NCBI GenBank assembly: GCA_905221605.1
Contig: CAJNDS010002071.1
Coordinates: 642,912 to 706,911 of the forward strand
DNA length: 64,000 nt
Source of the DNA: Symbiodinium natans
Taxonomy: Eukaryota; Sar; Dinophyceae; Suessiales; Symbiodiniaceae
Direction of reading: 5' to 3'
Shown: positions 1 to 7,804 of the stretch, piece by piece
How positions within the stretch are numbered: position 1 is the first letter of the stretch
Layout of the letters: every line of letters begins with the position of its first letter
Made by a program: the position numbers and the translations under genes
Notes under the pieces: generated by a model
Told to the model about the DNA's origin: nothing
The model's input: the letters and a program-made list of their open reading frames with translations, nothing else
Databases searched by the model: none

Positions 1-90
1 CTCCGGAACCCGCTCCGGAACCACCTGCTCGGAACCCGCTCCGAAACCGCTCCGGAACCCGCTCCGGAACCTGCTCCGGAACCCGCTCCA
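1..90. repeat. Degenerate 12-bp tandem repeat at the window edge
   Basis: The first 90 bases are imperfect copies of GCTCCGGAACCC. The array is cut by the window edge, so its full length is unknown. No coding role can be assigned. Confidence 0.8.
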
Positions 91-619
91 GTAGTCAAGG
101 GCTGGAGACCCCATCGCTTCGCTGTTGGGGAAAAACGCCCTAACAATAGAGAGAGGGACCCTCTGGCTCCAAACCCGGTCTGGCAGTCAATCTGGGGGAG
201 GGGGAAGCCTGAAACCTGTTGGGCCTAAAGCTTGAAACCTGCTCAATGACTGAGCCAGCAAGGTAGAAGGACGGGTTGTTGTTTTTGTTGTTCGGACAAA
301 CGATGCGAACCCCCCCCCCCCCTTTACCAAAAACCCCTTGGGGGTTTTGGGGGTTTTTGATGCTGCCGGGGGGGGCGGGGGGGGGGGCTTCGGGGGGAGG
401 GATTAAACCCTCAACACGAAACCCTAAACCCTAAACCCAAATAAATGGCGTGCTGGCCACCTACTGGCCCTGCACTGACTCTGGCGCAGTGTGCAAGGGT
501 TTCCCTACTACCCCCATTATACTTTAGGGTTTAGGGTTTAGGGCTACCCCCCTCTAGGTCCCCCCCCCCCCCATTGTAGAGGGCTTGTTAGCTCACCTGA
601 CTAAAGCCTGCGGCCTGCG
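91..619. other. Non-coding stretch with short telomere-type arrays and homopolymers
   Basis: This stretch holds a poly-C run near 310, a G-rich run near 370, CCCTAAA copies near 418-438 and TTTAGGG copies near 524-543. A C-rich segment with ACTACCCCC and CTACCCCCC motifs around 505-575 resembles the palindromic element at 47271-47425. No convincing exon or promoter was seen before the ATG at 620. Confidence 0.5.
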
Positions 620-3600
620 ATGGATTCGATGAACTTCGAGGTCTCATGGAATGGTGGCACTCAGCAGGTAGCTGTGGTCGCATCTACATCTGCAGCTGAA
701 GAAGCGACGCGCTCCCTCTGCGCCTCCGGGCCATGTTTCGTGGGCTTCGACACGGAGTGGGGCTCTAAGGGTGAGGTGGCCCTGGTGCAGTTGGCCACCG
801 AAACCTCTTGCGTCCTTTGCTTCTTAGTGGCTGAGTGAGTACACGTTACACTTTTTGGTATACGATAATCCCCCTATAGAACTCAAAGTGTACACTTTTG
901 GGGGGCTTCTGAACTCAGCAACTAAGGCTTGCTGCCGGAGGTTCGGCTTCAGGACTGCCCTTCACTTGTGGCACTCTTCCAGGATCCACGCTTCTTGAAG
1001 GTCGGTGTGGCAGTGGGCTTGGATGCGGAGTTGCTGAAGGACTACATCGGGATTTCTTGGGGTTCTTAAGATTATATTGATAAGGGTAATATAGGGATTT
1101 CTATTTTTTATGACTACTCATTGCTTAGAGCCCCAAGAATAGCAAACATATTCTTGCTCAATAAGGGCAATATAGGGATTTCTATCTTAATTCTTTTGGG
1201 GCTCTTAAGCTTATATGATTAAGGGTACTATAGGGATTTATGTTTTTAATTCTTTTGGGGGTTCTTAGGCAAACAGTAGAGGAGCAGTTCCAAATCGAAC
1301 TGAGGGGCTGCCTCGACTTGGCGAGGTTGGCTGCGCGCGAGGGCGAGGTGAGGCAGACTCAACCCATTGGGCTGGCCGCTTTGACACAGCAGCTCGTGGG
1401 AGCGGAGCTTTCGAAAGATGTTGCCATCCGCCGATCGAATTGGGCAGACCGGCCGCTTTCGCACGATCAGCTTGCTTATGCTGCCCGGGATGCGCTGGCT
1501 GGCCGCGATTGTGCGAGCGCTCTGGCTCAGAAGCATAAGCCGTCCGAAGCGAGCCTCCTTGACTGGTGCCAAGACTTGCTGGACAAAGGAAGGGACGCGA
1601 AGCCCGCAAAAGCGACTTGGTAGCCCAGTGGTACCCTATTCCCTTCTTTTTTTGGTTCAAGGTTCCCTTAATATGGTTGCTGGGCTACCAAGGTGAAGAA
1701 GTCCGCCTGCGAGGATCCACCTGCTGCGGGATCTGACTCCGGCCGGCTCAAAGCAACGTTGGACTGCGGAGCCTACTCCTGCGTAACGAAGTTCGGAATG
1801 CGAACCATTCTTGGAAGTGACGGCCAGCCACTCATGCACATGAAAGACCGGACTGTCGAAGGGCTGGTCAGGCGCGGAATGGCCTCTGTCTGCAGAGACT
1901 GGGATGCCCAGTAGTACCCTTATTCCTTTGTTTTTCGTTGGGGGTGGAAGTAGTCATTTTATTTTTAGTTTTTGGGAGGGGGTGTTTAGGTTGCCTTATT
2001 AAGGACTTCTTGTAGATCCTAGGCTACTGGGAAGCCTAGGAGAGGGAGACGCAGAAATCATCCGGCTCAACTTCACGCCGACGGATCATTACGACTATGC
2101 TGGCCTGGACGCTGCCGAACGGAATGCCTGTGTTGGCTGCGGCTCCTATGGAGTCTTAGGAGCTGAGTGAGTACACTTTACACTTTTTTGGGATACTTTC
2201 TAATCCCTATAGAACTGAAAGTGTCCACTTTGTTTCTACACTATTTTTAGAGGGCTCAGAAACTCAGCAACTAAGGAGTGGCTCGCTACTACATCGTTCC
2301 GAAGGTGTTCTTCTCCCACTTGCCAGAGACCTGCAACTCGGTCGGCCCTTGGGATATTTTATGTTTCCCCTTAATTGGGTTTAAGAGGACCATGCTTAGG
2401 ACCCTAAACCCTAAACCCTAAACCCTAAACGGGTGTTAAGGGCCATCCTAGGCAAGTCTTACAATTGCCATGACGTCGTGATGCTCTGCCCACGCTGCCG
2501 AGCCATCGCCGAGCCTGCACAGATGTCACTCACACAAGAGCCTTGGGGACGAAACGAACCCCAAAATTGGGGTTTAGGGTTTGGGGTTTGGGATTTAGGG
2601 TTTAGGGTTTAGGGTTTAGGGTTAGGGTTGATTATAATTAGGTCCCCAAGGAACTCCTGGCATCGCATGGGGCGCTTCGCGCAGGATCGCTCTATGCCAA
2701 TGAGAACGCCCTGACGCAATCACAGATCGCCGCGAAGAAGGCAGCCCAACCCTGAACCCCACATTTTCAAAACTACACCCAGACAACCCGGCAAAGCTGC
2801 TAAAGCACTGTAAGCCCTTTGAAGCCCTTAAACCCATGTAAGCCTTATAGACACCCCAAACCCTGTAAGCATGTAAGCCCCTGCGAACCCTAAACCCTAA
2901 ACCCCAAACCCCTAAATCCTAAACCCTAAACCCTAAACCCTAAACCCTAAACCCTAAACCCCTGCGCCTCTCCCGAAGGCAGCCATCACCTTGCGGAAGT
3001 CCAAAGGGGAGAAGCCCCTCGTGCCCGCCAAATCTCAGGCCTTGCGCGAGGCCATAGCTGCGGGACCCGGGAGAGCTTGGAGAACTGCCATTTGCTTATA
3101 AGAACCCCCAGAAGGTAAAGGATCATCATAGTAATAGTCCCTATAGTGCTCCTGTAAGGAAGAATACTTTTATTTTTTTGGGGGGGTTCTTAAGCAATTG
3201 GTAGAGAAGAGTTTTTTTCTGGTCTAGGGGATGATTTAGGGCCCCCATAACCAAATAATCCTGCATAAAGGCCGTTTTTTTAAGTTTGTTTTTTTTGCAT
3301 TGGGGAGGGGTGTCTAGGCATAAGTGTATTTTATGGTGGTTTAGGTTTCAGGGATTTCGAGGTTTTTTTGTTAGGAGAGGGATGTTGTGTTTGAGGATGT
3401 GTAGGCTACCCTAAACCCTAAACCCTAAACCCTAAACCCTAAACCCTAAACCCTAAACCCTAAACCCTAAACCCTAAACCCTAACGCCGCAGGATTGGGT
3501 ATGGAGGCCGCGGACGTCGGAGAGGTGGCCATGGCCTTGGCAGAAGCTATGTGGGCCCTTGGGAAAGTTTTGATTTTCCCCTTGTTGGGTTTTAGAGGGC

Positions 3601-5913
3601 CATATTCAACCCTAAACCCTAAACCCTAAACCCTAAACCCTAAACCCTAAACCCTAAACCCTAAACCCTAAACCCTAAACCCTAAACTCTACTATGTTTC
3701 AGAGGGGTTTTAAAAGGGGGCCATCCGAGGAAAGCTTGGGTGGCGGCTGCTTGCCTAGTGAGCGGGTCGTGGCCGAGGCGACCACGAGCCCAGACGCCCG
3801 GATTGAGATGTTAAGAATGGGATTATGGTTTAGGGTTTAGGGTTTAGGGTTTAGGGTTTAGGGTTTCGGGTCCGTATACTAACAGTCCTTAATAGGGATT
3901 GTAGTGCCCCCTTATTAGGATCCCTCTTAAGGACTCTTAGTATAAGTGAGGCTCACAAAGCTTCGAGGGCTTCCAGGGTTTCGAGAGTCTCAGGTTCAAG
4001 GGACGCAAGGAGCGACCCGTATAAGGGACCTTAGGGTTTGTGGTTTAGGGTTAGGGTTTAGGGTTTAGGGTTTAGGGTTGGGGGTTACTTAGGGGCTACT
4101 TAGCTATATAGGGACTACATAAGGTACATATCTATACATAGATAAGGGCTAGATAGGGGAATAAGATTGAGGGTCACTTCTAGTTAACAAGTTTAGTAGG
4201 GGGGGTCTGAGGGTCGATCTTTGATCCTCAGAAGGCTGGGGGCTTGCATCGACGATTTGTGATTTCACGGTTTGAACTTGCAGCTAAAGGGTGGTTGTCA
4301 AAATGATGGTCCCTTTTTGGATCTTTCCAATACGGCACCGAATATTTAGGGTACCCAAAGCGGGATCATAATTTTGACAACCACCCACATGACTCTTGCA
4401 CCACCTGTTCCCCAAGCCCTGAACCCCCCCCCCCCCTCACGAAAGCAAAAGAAAAAGAACAAACCTAAACCTTGGAATGTTCCCCCTGACACTACCATTC
4501 CTTCATGGGTATGATGATGGGGTACTATAATCCCATGAAGGACTGTTAGTAGAAGCGGGAACATCCCAACCTGAACCCTACATCCCACCCCTGCCTTGTG
4601 CAACCTCAAGCGCAGACGTCTCAACTCCCAAAGCTTCTTGCAAAGCACGGGCTTCGGGTCACTTTGGGAGGTTTAGGGTTTAGGGTTTAGGGTTTAGGGT
4701 TTAGGGTTTAGGGTTTAGGGTGAAAAGGTGAAGGGCTAGGTCAACCAACCCTTGTGGCTCTACCCGGCAGGACTCTTGTTATCGGATGTCTTATAATCCC
4801 TAAATCCCTAAACCCTAAACCCTAAACCCTAAACCCCACAAGTTGACAAGGGATGAGGGTATGCGATTGATTGCCGATGGCCCCAGGAGTCTCTGCGCGC
4901 CTTTCTACGGAGATGGCGGGAGACTTTTGTGCCTGCAGCCTCCTTAGAAACTATATATATGTATTCAGGGGTTTCTAAAATTAGGGTTTAGGGTTTAGGG
5001 TTTAGGGTAACTATGTAGACCGTAAAGCTTAAACTCTAAACCCTAAACCCTAAAACCCTACAACCCTAAACCCGCAACCCTAAGAGGTTGTAAGTGAAGA
5101 AGAGGTGCAGACCCTGCAGCCGAAGTTCCTGTCCGATGGCTGGAGCTTGGACACAGGCCTGATTTTGGAGGGTCTAGGGTTTAAGGGTTTGGGACTTAGG
5201 GTTTAGGGTTCATAGGGTTTAATTTAAATGGTGTAGGATTTTCATAGGTTTTTTAACAATGAGTTTTTGCAGCGGCGTGCACGCTCTGTGTGCCCTAAAC
5301 GCCAAATCCCCAAATCCAAACCCTAAACCCCAAACCCCAAACCCCAAACCCCAAACCCCAAACCCTAAACCCTAAACCCTAAACCCTAAACCCTAAACCC
5401 TAAACCGTTTTGGGGTTGTAAGGGCTACCCATATTAGTTCAGAGTCAGGGTTCTGCGCTTCGCTATTCCCGGGTTGTGTGGGTTGCAGATCTGCATGCAC
5501 AGGAACACGCGGTTAAGCCCGTCAACACCCCCCCCCTCCCCCTCAAATAGGCCCTTGGTGAGGGAACATGGACCGCTAAACCCTAAACCCTAAACCCGAA
5601 ACCCGAAACCCGAAACCCGAAACCAGGCCTGGATGGTCGCTTCATTCCTTCGGTGGCCTCCTCATTAGAGTGGCCGGGGGACTGGCGCTGTGCATCCTGT
5701 GGCCGCCACTGCTTCGGGCGAAGCTTGGCAGCCCAGTGGTACCCTTTTCCCTTTTTGAGTTTAGGGTTTAGGGTTTAGGGTTTAGGGTTTAGGGTTTAGG
5801 GTTTAGGGTTTAGGGTTTCGGGAAACCAAGGAAGTGACCGGTGCAAATGTTGCAAGACGCCGCGGCCCAGCAGCGCCGCGCTAGCCTCTGGGCAAGCTGC
5901 TGGGATTCTGTAA
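620..5913 (+). CDS. EXD2: EXD2-like 3'-5' exonuclease with C-terminal RanBP2-type zinc finger, about 15 exons
   Basis: Probable DEDDy-type 3'-5' exonuclease of the WRN-exo/EXD2 group. Exon 1 (620-818) carries motif I FDTEW (D44, E46) followed by LVQLAT. Exon 2 (927 to about 1050) carries KVGVAVGLDAELLKDY. Exon 3 (about 1282-1611) carries RGCLDL, SNW and YAARDA (motif III), so all catalytic residues are present. Exons 1693-1894, 2040-2150, 2276-2340, 2457 to about 2535, about 2641-2740, 2979-3063, 3493-3550, 3735 to about 3815, 4858-4928 and 5105-5171 encode the EXD2 C-terminal region: ACVGCGS, CHDVVMLCPRC, then RWRETF joined to LQPKFLSDGW. Exons 5627-5719 and 5831-5913 (TAA at 5911) add a RanBP2-type finger, WRCASC then CKCC. 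The joins exon 2/3, exon 7/8 and exon 11/12 are unresolved; an extra exon near 4.75 kb is possible. Many introns are introners (see separate entries). Confidence 0.85.
823..926 (+). mobile_element. Introner family A, copy 1 (intron 1 of the EXD2-like gene)
   Basis: This 104-bp element begins CTTAGTGGCTGAGT and ends CTCAGCAACTAAG, an imperfect terminal inverted repeat. An inner inverted pair, near ACACTTT and AAAGTGTACAC, adds hairpin character. It is flanked by the direct repeat GCTT at 819-822 and 927-930. Splicing 819-926 as a GC-AG intron removes the element plus one GCTT, and joins CVLC to LLPEVRLQDC in frame. Confidence 0.85.
1054..1281 (+). mobile_element. Composite intron 2 made of repeated inverted-repeat units (family F)
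   Basis: The intron contains three related units with the recurring phrases AATATAGGGATTTCT (or a close variant) and TTTTGGGG(T/C)TCTTAAG. TTCTTGGGGTTCTTAAG near 1053 is roughly complementary to GCTTAGAGCCCCAAGAAT near 1123. Similar TTCTTAAGC ends occur near 3194, 21229 and 46108. The exact splice sites were not resolved: the exon before ends near 1040-1061 and the next begins between 1277 and 1288. Confidence 0.5.
1616..1692 (+). mobile_element. Introner family B, copy 1 (intron of the EXD2-like gene)
   Basis: This 77-bp element begins CTTGGTAGCCCAG and ends CTGGGCTACCAAG, a 13-bp perfect inverted repeat. It is flanked by GCGA at 612-615 (that is, 1612-1615) and GTGA at 1693-1696, a 3-of-4 duplication. 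Splicing 1612-1692 (GC-AG) joins the phase-0 codon AAA to GTG and keeps the reading frame from the exonuclease domain into the EXD2 C-terminal region. Confidence 0.85.
1899..2039 (+). mobile_element. Introner family B, divergent copy (intron of the EXD2-like gene)
   Basis: The element begins CTGGGATGCCCAGTAGTACCC and ends near CTACTGGGAAGCCTAG. It aligns with family B ends but has several mismatches. GAGA flanks it at 1895-1898 and 2040-2043. Removing 1895-2039 as a GA-AG intron joins VCR to EGDAEIIRLNF in frame, where EXD2 proteins have the start of their C-terminal region. Confidence 0.8.
2155..2275 (+). mobile_element. Introner family A, copy 2 (intron of the EXD2-like gene)
   Basis: This 121-bp element begins CTTAGGAGCTGAGTGAGTAC and ends ACTCAGCAACTAAG. 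GAGT flanks it at 2151-2154 and 2276-2279. Removing 2151-2275 as a GA-AG intron restores an open frame reading ACVGCGSYGVARYYIVPK. The element's own GT at the fifth base of the end repeat is mutated to GG here, so the TSD-derived GA is the plausible donor. Confidence 0.85.
2341..2456 (+). mobile_element. Introner family C, copy 1, containing a telomeric array
   Basis: Intron 2341-2456 starts GTCGGCCCTTGGGA, contains TTTCCCCTTAATTGGGTTTAAGAGGA, and ends GGGCCATCCTAGGCAAG. It matches at least four other copies (3551, 9706, 39079, 57616). About four CCCTAAA units sit in its middle. Splicing with its own GT and AG joins LPETCNS to SYNCHDVVMLC in frame, as expected for EXD2. No clear TSD is visible. 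Confidence 0.75.
2741..2978 (+). mobile_element. GC-AG intron with GCAG duplication and telomeric array
   Basis: GCAG occurs at 2741-2744 and again at 2979-2982. Removing 2741-2978 joins QIAAKK to AAITLRKS in frame. The 3' half is largely CCCTAAA (about 2885-2962). No terminal inverted repeat was recognised, so this may be a decayed introner or a different family. Confidence 0.6.
3064..3492 (+). other. Large intron with inverted-repeat element and telomeric array
   Basis: Inferred GA-AG intron joining AIAAG to LGMEAADVGE in frame. It contains a hairpin-like element at about 3100-3200 (GCTTATAAGAACCCCC ... GGGGGTTCTTAAGC), a T- and G-rich stretch, and a CCCTAAA array at about 3412-3484. The 4-mers at the two ends (GACC and GATT) match at only two positions, so no TSD is claimed. 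Confidence 0.5.
3412..3484 (-). repeat. Interstitial telomeric array (CCCTAAA)n
   Basis: About ten nearly perfect 7-bp units, lying within the intron between exons 9 and 10 of the EXD2-like gene and ending a few bases before the 3' splice site. Confidence 0.95.
3551..3734 (+). mobile_element. Introner family C, copy 2, with about 11 telomeric units inside
   Basis: The element starts GTGGGCCCTTGGGA, carries TTTTCCCCTTGTTGGGTTTTAGAGG, and ends GGGGCCATCCGAGGAAAG. A CCCTAAA array (about 3608-3687) interrupts it at the place where copy 1 also carries telomeric repeats. Removing 3551-3734 (GT-AG) keeps an open frame from VAMALAEA into LGGGCLPSERVV. Confidence 0.7.
3877..3955. mobile_element. Palindromic MITE family D, partial copy
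   Basis: ATACTAACAGTCCTTAATAGGGAT is partly complementary to the downstream TTAAGGACTCTTAGTATAAG. The outer GGGATGTTC ends seen in the complete copies are missing. It lies in the unresolved region between exons 11 and 12 of the EXD2-like gene. Confidence 0.6.
4290..4385. mobile_element. MITE family E, copy 1
   Basis: A 15-bp perfect inverted repeat, GGTGGTTGTCAAAAT at the left and its complement at the right, encloses GGTCCCTTTTTGGATC, an ATACGGCACC core and a GGGTACCC motif. Three other copies lie at 14013, 40147 and 54466. No clear TSD was found. Confidence 0.8.
4472..4569. mobile_element. MITE family D, copy with 8-bp TSD in telomeric sequence
   Basis: The element begins TTGGAATGTTCCCCC and ends GGGAACATCCCAA. 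The flanks are CCTAAACC (4464-4471) and CCTGAACC (4570-4577), a 7-of-8 duplication. The duplicated target is itself telomere-like. Confidence 0.8.
4929..5104 (+). mobile_element. GT-AG intron with GTGC duplication and telomeric repeats
   Basis: GTGC is present at 4929-4932 and 5105-5108. Removing 4929-5104 joins RWRETF to VQTLQPKFL, matching the EXD2 motif RWR-x2-F-x4-QPK without a gap. TTTAGGG and CCCTAAA runs both occur inside. TTAGAAAC and GTTTCTAA form an internal hairpin. Confidence 0.7.
5172..5626 (+). other. GT-AG intron with telomeric and CGAAACC arrays
   Basis: Joining 5171 to 5627 (phase 1) gives LILEGLDGRF in frame. The intron contains CCCCAAA/CCCTAAA (about 5317-5406), a poly-C tract near 5527, and five CGAAACC variants just before the acceptor (about 5597-5624). 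The end 4-mers GTCT and GCCT agree at three of four positions. Confidence 0.65.
5724..5830 (+). mobile_element. Introner family B, copy 2, filled with TTTAGGG
   Basis: The left end is CTTGGCAGCCCAGTGGTACCC and the right end GGGAAACCAAG. GAAG flanks it at 5720-5723 and 5831-5834. About eight TTTAGGG units (5758-5818) replace the middle. Removing 5720-5830 (GA-AG) joins CFGR to SDRCKCC and completes a RanBP2-type zinc finger, strong independent support for precise splicing. Confidence 0.9.
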
Positions 5914-7716
5914 TATGTTCCTTGTATTTTCCTTAGCTTATGATGAATTCCTTGTAATTGTGTTGCCTCTATGTATGTCCGCTATGTGCTGTCCTCATCC
6001 ATGGGTTCAAGATTCAAGAGGATCTTATCTTAAGGATATGGTTCATAGGTTGGGATGTTCTCCCTTATACTAGCAGTCCTGAATAGTACGCCCTATCATC
6101 ATCCCTATTAAGGGCTGTTAGTACAAGGGGGAACATCCCAATTCATAGGGGTCAACGAGCCAGCCAAGGTCTAAAGCCCACCAGCCGCAGGCGTCATCGA
6201 TCGGGTGCCAAAATTCCTGAGAGGCCCTTTGTCTGAGATCTTTAAGGGTAGTTCTACGAGGGGCGATATAGGGGTACACAAGGGGTCCCCTTTTCAGGGC
6301 CCTTGCCTCGAGTTGGCAGTGGCTGGCTACCGTTGTGGACGTCTCCCCTTCGGCCGTTGCCCGGACCGGTGACCATTGTGGACAGTGGAGGTTTGCACGA
6401 ACGAAAATGGCTGCTGATATGCTCAGCTGTTGTGTTCAGCCCCTGCTGTGCAGTCGTAAAGAGGAAAGCGCAGAAGCTCATGGTGGAGAATCTGATGTGC
6501 CCCAGTGCCATGCCTCCTGACAATGTGTCACTCATGAAGGCCTCACTGCAGCTTGCTGTGGGGCACTCTTGTGTTTGCGGATCGCTCGCTAGGAGGGCTA
6601 CACGCCAAGTTACCAGTGTAGCCTACTCAGCAGCAGCTCGAAAATGTGCAAGGCCAAACGGCAGGCCAGTGGCCCGACATGCTCGCCTTGACGTCTCTTC
6701 TATGGAGACCCTTTATACCCCAAAATGCTTGCGTCCTCCTTGTAGGAAGCCCAAGCAACAGGGACCCTGATTTCCCAACCTCCTAAGCAGGCCTTGCACT
6801 TTCCCCCTCAACACTCTTCCACTTGTAGCAAAGATGATTGGCATCCTAAAACCCCACCCCTGAAACTTCGAAGCGACCCAAAGCCCTAGGGTTGAGGGTT
6901 CAGGGCTTTAGGGTTTTAGGGGTATAGGGTTTACGGTTTAGGGTTTAGGGTTTAGGGGTATCCCGGTATCCCCATCCCGACGGCAGCTCCTTGTTTTTTC
7001 TACTGGGTGCCGGGTGCCCACTACCTATTCTGCATTGTTCCATCCCCGCGTTTCTTTCCTGCTTTGCGAAGTCCTCCGTCTTCCCGTTCTTGGTCTGTGA
7101 GTTCCCAAAAAGTAGACAAGCCGGTGCTGGGCCCCTAAACCCAAAACCATAAACCCTAAACCCCTCGTTGAGGAGTCTTAGGTTTCTTACACCCAAAACC
7201 CTGAAAACCCAAACACGAAAAGGGAGCGCTTGTTAGGCCAGGTCACTTGGGATCACGGCTGAAGGGTTTTGGGTTTAGGGTGTAGAGTTTAGGCTACGGG
7301 ATTTTGGGCTTATGGTCTGGTTGCAGCTTCTAGCATCAAGGGTTATACAGCCGTTGTGGGGGTCATTCGTTGCTGTTCTAGAGGCCGTCTTTTCACTACT
7401 GTTTTAGTAGTCGTGCGGCTGGGCTGATCATCATCTTTTAAGTGAGAGAGCGAGAGCGAGAGACGTCCCGCATCAAAATTCGTCAACACTTTAGGGTTTA
7501 GGGTTTGGGGTTTAGGGTTTAACCCTAAACCCCAAACCCAATCCCTTCAAAAAAACAACCTCTTGAATTCGAACCCAAAGAGAACTCTAAGCCCGCCAGG
7601 CCCCCTTTGCAACCAAAACCTGCTGAATCCTAAGCCCTGAACCCTAAGCCCTCAGCCCTGCACTTTCCCTAAACCCCAAACCCTAAACCCCAAACCTAAA
7701 CCCTAAACCCCAACAG
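5914..7716. other. Intergenic region, no gene recognised
   Basis: Holds the family D element at 6050, telomere-like repeats around 6897-6957, 7130-7160, 7265 and 7490-7540, and a (GAGA)-rich stretch at 7444-7460. An open frame runs from about 6303 to 6770 (+) with no early ATG and no recognised domain; its protein would be Cys- and Arg-rich. I cannot tell whether it is coding. Confidence 0.4.
6050..6141. mobile_element. MITE family D, complete copy with perfect 8-bp TSD
   Basis: This 92-bp palindromic element starts TTGGGATGTTC and ends GAACATCCCAA. Both sides are flanked by TTCATAGG (6042-6049 and 6142-6149). Internal arms carry TTATACTAGCAGTCC and its near complement. There is no coding capacity. 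Confidence 0.9.
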
Positions 7717-7804
7717 CCAGGGCCTGGAGGCGGAGCTGCGGCCTGCGGGCTGCGGCCTCTTCGCGCGCATTGAGAGCCGAATGCGACTGAAGGCAGGGCT
7801 CCGG
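7717..7804 (+). CDS. Candidate exon, unknown gene
   Basis: Open segment between an AG (7715-7716) and a GT (7805) in otherwise telomeric repeat sequence. It encodes GLEAELRPAGCGLFARIESR and a few further residues. GC-rich, exon-like composition contrasts with its flanks. No family recognised. Confidence 0.45.

Noticed and set aside
829-950. Alternative GT-AG splicing of intron 1 using the element's internal GT
   Set aside because: GT at 827 with AG at 926 breaks the frame; GT with a later AG is possible, but the GC-AG excision exactly restores the pre-insertion frame.
6303-6770. 155-codon ORF as a gene
   Set aside because: There is no ATG in the first two-thirds, no domain, and no support from neighbours; kept only as a note in the intergenic entry.
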